DNA from: Desulfallas sp. Bu1-1
Lineage (GTDB): Bacteria > Bacillota > Desulfotomaculia > Desulfotomaculales > Desulfallaceae
Length of the DNA stretch: 64,000 nucleotides
NCBI RefSeq assembly: GCF_015594625.1
Contig: NZ_JADNRQ010000001.1
Coordinates: 434,001-498,000 of the forward strand
Direction of reading: 5' to 3'
The position numbers and the translations under genes are program-made. Each line of letters opens with the position of its first letter. The first letter of the stretch is position 1. Below, in pieces: positions 60,299-64,000 of this stretch. The notes under the pieces are model-generated. The model was not told the origin of the DNA, did no database searches, and saw nothing but the letters and a program-made list of their open reading frames with translations.

Positions 60299-61939
60299 TT
60301 AGGTTTTTAGATTCATGTTTTTAAGATCGTAAATATTAATACCATACTTTTTAATTTTGCGGTAAACCGTTGTACGGTTGATACCTAGCTGTTCGGCTGC
60401 TTTTGTTATGTTGCCGCCTGTACCCTTGATTGTCCTAATCATGAGCTCTTTTCCCGAAATGTCTTTATTATTTTCTGTTTTTAAACCCCGGGGTCCCCAC
60501 TGTGCCAGTGTCTGGAGGGTGATTACGCTGTCTTCGGTCAAGGCCGCCAGCCGGTCCATCAGGTTTTTAAGCTCCCTGACGTTGCCCGGCCAGTGATATT
60601 CGAGCAGCGCCTGTCCGGCCTGGTCATCAATAACCATCGTGGCGCGGCCCAGCTTTGCCGCTGCTTCATTGAGAAAGAAGTCGGCCAGAAGGAGAATATC
60701 CAGTCCCCGTTCTTTTAATGGAGGGATTTCAATATTCACGCCGCTTAACCGGTAATACAGGTCCTCGCGGAATTTTCCCTGCTTTACAAAACCCTGGAGA
60801 TCTCTACTGGTGGCCGCCAGAATCCTTACGTTAACCGGTACTGACGCGGCCGATCCCAGCCTGTATACGGATTTTTCTTCAATTACCCGCAGTAAACCCA
60901 CTTGTACCTCGGCTGGCGCATCACCTATTTCGTCTAATAGTATTGTACCCCCGTCGGCCTGCTCAAAACGGCCTGGATGTCCCCGGCGTGACGCGCCGGT
61001 AAATGCCCCCTCGACGTAGCCGAAAAGCTCGCTGTAAACAAGTTCCCTGGGGATTGCCCCGCAGTTGACGGCCACAAAGGGGCCTTCGGACCGGTTGCTC
61101 TGGTGGTGAATGGCCCTGGCGAACATCTCCTTGCCGGTTCCGGTTGCACCAGTGAGCAGCACACTGAGGTCTGTTTTGGCCACCCTGCAAGCTGTATTGA
61201 GCGCCAGGAGAAAGGCGGGTGCGTTGCCCAAAATTCTCACCGGCCCCTGTTGCAAGGGGTTTTCCCGGATATAAAACCGGGCGGGCGGGTTCCCGGATTC
61301 CCGGCGGTCCTTTCTTATCGCAACTATTTTATTGTAGTCCGCCTCAATTAAACGGGCCACCGCCGCCACCCAACCGATGGTATGCAGGTGCAGGCTGCCG
61401 CTGAAACTTGTTGCGTCCACCACCCCGATTATTTCGCCGCTGGCGCGGTCAAACACCGGTGATGCTGCGCAGCTGTAAGGATGCCAGGCGTAAGAAAAAT
61501 GTTCCTCGGCGTGAATCAACATATTTGTTTTTTCTGTTATGGCCGTGCCGATGGCGTTGGTGCCGACCGCTTTTTCATTCCAGTCCGCTCCGACCAGGAA
61601 GTTATGCCTTTCCGCCAGTTTTCTGATTTTTTGTTCCATGCGCCCTTCCAGGTGAATAATGGCCCCCCGGGCGTTGCTAAGGGCTAAAACACATTCGCTG
61701 ATAGCAACCAGTTTACCGAAATAATCAAAGTAGGGCCTAGCCGATTTCAGCAGCAGCTCCTCGGTGTCACTCTGTAAAAAATCAGTCGCTGGTGGGGCTA
61801 CTTCAATGAAGGGATCAACACCGTGCTCCCTTGATCTCAACCATGACCCGGCCAGGGTGGGGTGAATTTTTTTAGGGATCAGCCCTTCCTGCTGAAAAAA
61901 ATCCCTTTGCGCCCGGTTTGCCTTAAATTTTTTAAACAT
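60299..61939 (-). CDS. AcoR-like sigma-54-dependent transcriptional activator
   Basis: Enhancer-binding protein of 546 aa. Residues about 60-215 form an N-terminal GAF-type sensor domain with conserved GTNAIGTAI and HPYSCAASPVFD blocks, as in acetoin-responsive AcoR. The AAA+ domain (about 240-470) has Walker A GATGTGKEMFARAIHH, the sigma-54 contact loop GAFTGA (near 319), and Walker B GGTILLDEIGD. A Fis-type HTH ends the protein (NITKAAEQLGINRTTVYRK). It should activate the neighbouring operon from the dyad at 60147. Effector unknown, probably the pathway substrate or its CoA ester. Confidence 0.92.
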   Translation of the reverse strand: MFKKFKANRAQRDFFQQEGLIPKKIHPTLAGSWLRSREHGVDPFIEVAPPATDFLQSDTEELLLKSARPYFDYFGKLVAISECVLALSNARGAIIHLEGRMEQKIRKLAERHNFLVGADWNEKAVGTNAIGTAITEKTNMLIHAEEHFSYAWHPYSCAASPVFDRASGEIIGVVDATSFSGSLHLHTIGWVAAVARLIEADYNKIVAIRKDRRESGNPPARFYIRENPLQQGPVRILGNAPAFLLALNTACRVAKTDLSVLLTGATGTGKEMFARAIHHQSNRSEGPFVAVNCGAIPRELVYSELFGYVEGAFTGASRRGHPGRFEQADGGTILLDEIGDAPAEVQVGLLRVIEEKSVYRLGSAASVPVNVRILAATSRDLQGFVKQGKFREDLYYRLSGVNIEIPPLKERGLDILLLADFFLNEAAAKLGRATMVIDDQAGQALLEYHWPGNVRELKNLMDRLAALTEDSVITLQTLAQWGPRGLKTENNKDISGKELMIRTIKGTGGNITKAAEQLGINRTTVYRKIKKYGINIYDLKNMNLKT

Positions 61940-62397
61940 TATAGCACCACCCGGCAATGTTAGACTCTTATGAAGTTTGCTAAAATTCTTTACAATTATT
62001 TTAATGCTATTATAGAGACTTGCAAGGGGAAATATAGTACCTGCGCAATTTTTGTTTTCCGGATTGCTGCGTTTTTGGATATGCTTTTCTTGTTAGGGTG
62101 GTCGGTGGCAAGCGTACCTCGGATAACGACCACGTAAAGTTGGGAAAAAGAAAAACCCCCTTCAGCGGGGTTTAAGTAAAAGATGATCTATGGGAGTAAG
62201 AGGAGGTTGATTTTCTAAATTTTATATTTAAATTGTATTTTAACAGAATAATATAGCAGTTTATGTCAAGTAAATGACAATTTTGAGAAATTTTCTTGTT
62301 TTTTAAAAGACGGCTCAATAACTACCATTGTGGGGTTGTCCGGGTTTATCAAAAGATGTATCATAGTGGTGATTTAAAAAGGAGCTGATATGGAAAA
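61940..62397. other. 458-base intergenic region
   Basis: Mostly AT-rich, holding two stem-loops: GTGGTCG/CGACCAC (62098-62133, 22-base loop) and AAACCCC.../GGGGTTT (62153-62174) followed by T-rich sequence on the minus strand. No coding sequence with credible start. The promoter of the activator gene should lie near 61950-62040. Confidence 0.5.
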
Positions 62398-62592
62398 ATG
62401 TCGACCAGGAAAGTGATGATTGGTACGGAAAAAGGGAATATCGAAGTTGAGGTATATCCGGAGAAAATGCCTGTGACAGTAAGTAATTTTTTAAAATTAA
62501 CTGGTGACGGGTTTTATAACGGGCTGACTTTTCACCGGGTGGAACACTGGGTGGTCCATTTATTTCATTCAATCGCCGGTTGCCATTATTAG
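62398..62592 (+). pseudogene. truncated cyclophilin-type peptidyl-prolyl isomerase
   Basis: Begins like an intact PPIase (MIGTEKGNIEVEVYPEKMPV, then TVSNFLKLTGDGFYNGLTFH), but after VEHWVV the expected QGGDPTGTG block is missing and the frame ends within 13 unrelated residues. The catalytic part of the cyclophilin core is therefore absent. A breakpoint near 62557 separates homologous from unrelated sequence, consistent with deletion or rearrangement. GGAG precedes the ATG. Confidence 0.75.
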
Positions 62593-62602
62593 TCGCGGCA
62601 GA

Positions 62603-62890
62603 TTAGAAGATTTTTGTAATTAAGGCAATGACTAGTCCGGAAACGGCAACGAGGGTGCCGATGGTAAATTTGACAGTCCATTGAATTGCCCGGTCCACCT
62701 TACTCCCCATGCTGTCGATGCGTTGGTTCAAGTTGAGGTATTCCTGGTGCCTTTCCTTGTTGACCAAAAACAATTTGGCCATGGAGCGGTCCAGGTTGTC
62801 CGTTATTTTGTGCTCTATTGCATTTAAATGTTTACGTAATTCGCTGAGTTCCTGTTCAATTTTTTCGATATACCTGGTTTCCCAATCCAA
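62603..62890 (-). CDS. coiled-coil protein with C-terminal TM helix (95 aa)
   Basis: Residues 1-70 form a charged coiled coil (YIEKIEQELSELRKHLNAIE), and residues 72-94 a transmembrane helix (FTIGTLVAVSGLVIALITKIF). This resembles haemolysin XhlA/phage-holin-associated small proteins in layout. TTG 62890 follows GGTAGGTG. It starts just after the truncated cyclophilin, hinting that it arrived with the rearrangement. Confidence 0.6.
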   Translation of the reverse strand: MDWETRYIEKIEQELSELRKHLNAIEHKITDNLDRSMAKLFLVNKERHQEYLNLNQRIDSMGSKVDRAIQWTVKFTIGTLVAVSGLVIALITKIF

Positions 62891-62987
62891 TTAAATCACC
62901 TACCCGTGATGCCCTTAATAAACGTATATAATGTTATTATATGTATATATAAGTAAATAATTGACGAAAGGAGAAGTTGTTGCCGAA

Positions 62988-63563
62988 ATGGAGCTAAAAC
63001 TTAAGATGTTGCTTTTAGTATTTCTTGCCGTAATCCTGGTAGGCTGTTCTCCGGCTGAGGGTGAAAAACAGGCGAACGGCGAACAGGCACAACAAGCAGT
63101 TGAGAAAAAGAGCCCGGAACTGGGTACCGTCCAATTGGCCGAACCCGTGCCGGGACAAAAAGACAACCCGTTGCTGGCACCAAAGGGTTACGGAGATAAA
63201 ATAGAAGCAATAAACAACACTTTATCTAATTTAATCGAAAGTTTGAGATTGAACGATCTGGGAAAGGCCGAAGCCTGCCTGAACGGTCTTGACGAAGGCG
63301 GCGGCCAGGTTACGCTGGGGGAATTGCAGCGTGAGGTGGAGTTGTTACACCCGGTGGAATGGGGCGTGGAAAATTACCGTCCCGCCGGTTCCGCGGGAGC
63401 GCTGGTGACAATATCAATAACCATGGCCGATGGAACGGTAAAACAGGTCGGGCCGTTCAGCATGTTTGACACCGGCGGGCAGTGGGTCGTTCATTATAAT
63501 TCCTTTGCGGATTCCTTTCACGACATGGCCGGTCATTTGATCAACAGCAACCGGGAGCAATAA
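62988..63563 (+). CDS. uncharacterised lipoprotein (191 aa)
   Basis: Signal peptide with lipobox VGC (Cys near residue 19), then a Gln/Glu-rich linker and a soluble C-terminal domain rich in beta strands (GALVTISITMADGTVKQVGPF). ATG 62988 is chosen, but AAAGGAG lies 14 bases upstream, so an upstream non-ATG start is possible. Function unknown. Confidence 0.6.
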   Translation: MELKLKMLLLVFLAVILVGCSPAEGEKQANGEQAQQAVEKKSPELGTVQLAEPVPGQKDNPLLAPKGYGDKIEAINNTLSNLIESLRLNDLGKAEACLNGLDEGGGQVTLGELQREVELLHPVEWGVENYRPAGSAGALVTISITMADGTVKQVGPFSMFDTGGQWVVHYNSFADSFHDMAGHLINSNREQ

Positions 63564-63679
63564 AGCGTTTTGTCGCAAATATGACAGATCCGTTGTCAAT
63601 GCACGGACAGACCTGCGGGCTTGTCTTATGGCAAAATTTTATTACGGTTATTCCTGGTTTTACACATACCTCTTTTTCC

Positions 63680-63710
63680 CCCCTAACAATTGTTAGGGGT
63701 ATTTTATTTT
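63680..63710 (+). terminator. terminator of the lipoprotein gene
   Basis: Perfect stem CCCCTAAC/GTTAGGGG with loop AATT, followed by TATTTTATTTT. Confidence 0.85.
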
Positions 63711-63810
63711 TTTTAATAATAATTTATACGGGCGGATAAAAGGGCATTAATTGGGGCAATATTATAATACTGCAGCGAGCAGTGACCAGCCTCCTAAATC
63801 TCTCTCAGCA

Positions 63811-63841
63811 GTTCCGCCGGACAGGCGGAGTTTTTTTTTTG
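63811..63841 (+). terminator. terminator or attenuator in the leader of the last gene
   Basis: TCCGCC pairs with GGCGGA around GGACA, followed by about 11 T residues. A TATAAT lies at 63763-63768, so it may be a leader attenuator for the gene at 63916. No riboswitch family recognised. Confidence 0.55.
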
Positions 63842-63915
63842 AAAACGTTGATACCAAAGGGAGGATTTCACTTTCGGGAGAAGGAAGTAATACAGGGCAA
63901 AGGGGGCGTTTGGAC

Positions 63916-64000
63916 ATGGGTGAAAGGGAAAGCCGCATGCCGCAGCCGGTGCGTATAACCCTGGCCATGGCTTTATGGGCGTTATTCCTATGGATTCTTA
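63916..64000 (+). CDS. partial protein, N-terminus with probable TM helix
   Basis: ATG 63916 is preceded by AAAGGGGG at a long spacing of about 10 bases and runs to the window end. The visible 28 residues start MGERESRMPQPVRITLAMAL and enter a hydrophobic helix (LWALFLWIL), so an integral membrane protein is likely. Truncated by the window. Confidence 0.5.
   Translation, partial: MGERESRMPQPVRITLAMALWALFLWIL

Noticed and set aside
63760-63841. Glycine riboswitch (a CTCTCAGCAG stretch before a terminator)
   Set aside because: The conserved GCCGAAGGGGCAA-like core and 5' aptamer half are missing; only a terminator-like hairpin remains.

Overview
The window looks like a chromosomal segment of an anaerobic, endospore-forming Clostridia bacterium of the Desulfotomaculum/Pelotomaculum (Peptococcaceae) type. 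The indicators are sporulation and spore-surface genes (alpha/beta-type SASP, two SpoVT regulators, a CotF-like coat protein, a YhcN/YlaJ lipoprotein), strong Shine-Dalgarno sites with frequent TTG and GTG starts, a nickel CO dehydrogenase, a double-cubane-cluster reductase with its activator, a diheme (type B) fumarate reductase/succinate dehydrogenase and a sigma-54-controlled acyl-CoA operon. The genus is my inference. I see no rRNA operon, CRISPR array, insertion sequence or prophage.

Layout. 0-5 kb: HMG-CoA lyase, ferredoxin, HIT protein, a His-Gln-Lys tRNA cluster, an S-layer-homology protein and a GH18-like secreted protein. 6-24 kb: chemoreceptor, patatin-like lipase, SASP, DUF763 protein, pyrE with an apparent ATA start, nucleoside kinase, GIY-YIG and DUF523 proteins, APC permease, superoxide dismutase, YjbQ, nitroreductase and VanW, with many small proteins between. 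24-33 kb: spore-related small genes, two SpoVT paralogues and the frdCAB operon. 33.1-33.57 kb: an intergenic region that folds by hand into a large, very regular multibranched RNA. 33.6-43 kb: MFS exporter, uracil-DNA glycosylase, DCCP plus activator, and FNOR-cooF-cooS. 43-53 kb: coat-like Gln-rich protein, orphan peptide-binding protein, endonuclease IV, pyruvoyl arginine decarboxylase plus spermidine synthase, two tRNA transcription units (Asp-Phe-Gly and Cys), MFS transporter, flavin reductase and thioesterase. 53.4-62 kb: a six-gene acyl-CoA operon (two DUF2148 proteins, thiolase, SCP2 protein, acyl-CoA ligase, acyl-CoA dehydrogenase) behind a sigma-54 promoter, an upstream dyad, and an adjacent AcoR-like activator. 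62-64 kb: truncated cyclophilin, small membrane and lipoprotein genes, and a gene cut by the window end.

How the parts work together. Energy metabolism is represented by CO oxidation (CooS-CooF-FNOR), fumarate/succinate exchange with quinone, and activation plus oxidation of an unidentified carboxylic acid under sigma-54 control. Four genes are visibly decayed (FMN-reductase-like, BtuF-like, a permease fragment, cyclophilin).

The most notable object is the 33.1-33.57 kb region. Nine helices of 13-16 bp pair without mismatches (about 136 bp, about 34 of them G.U on the + strand), with GNRA-type tetraloops and recurring GAGCNAA-like linkers. I cannot match it to an RNA family I know.
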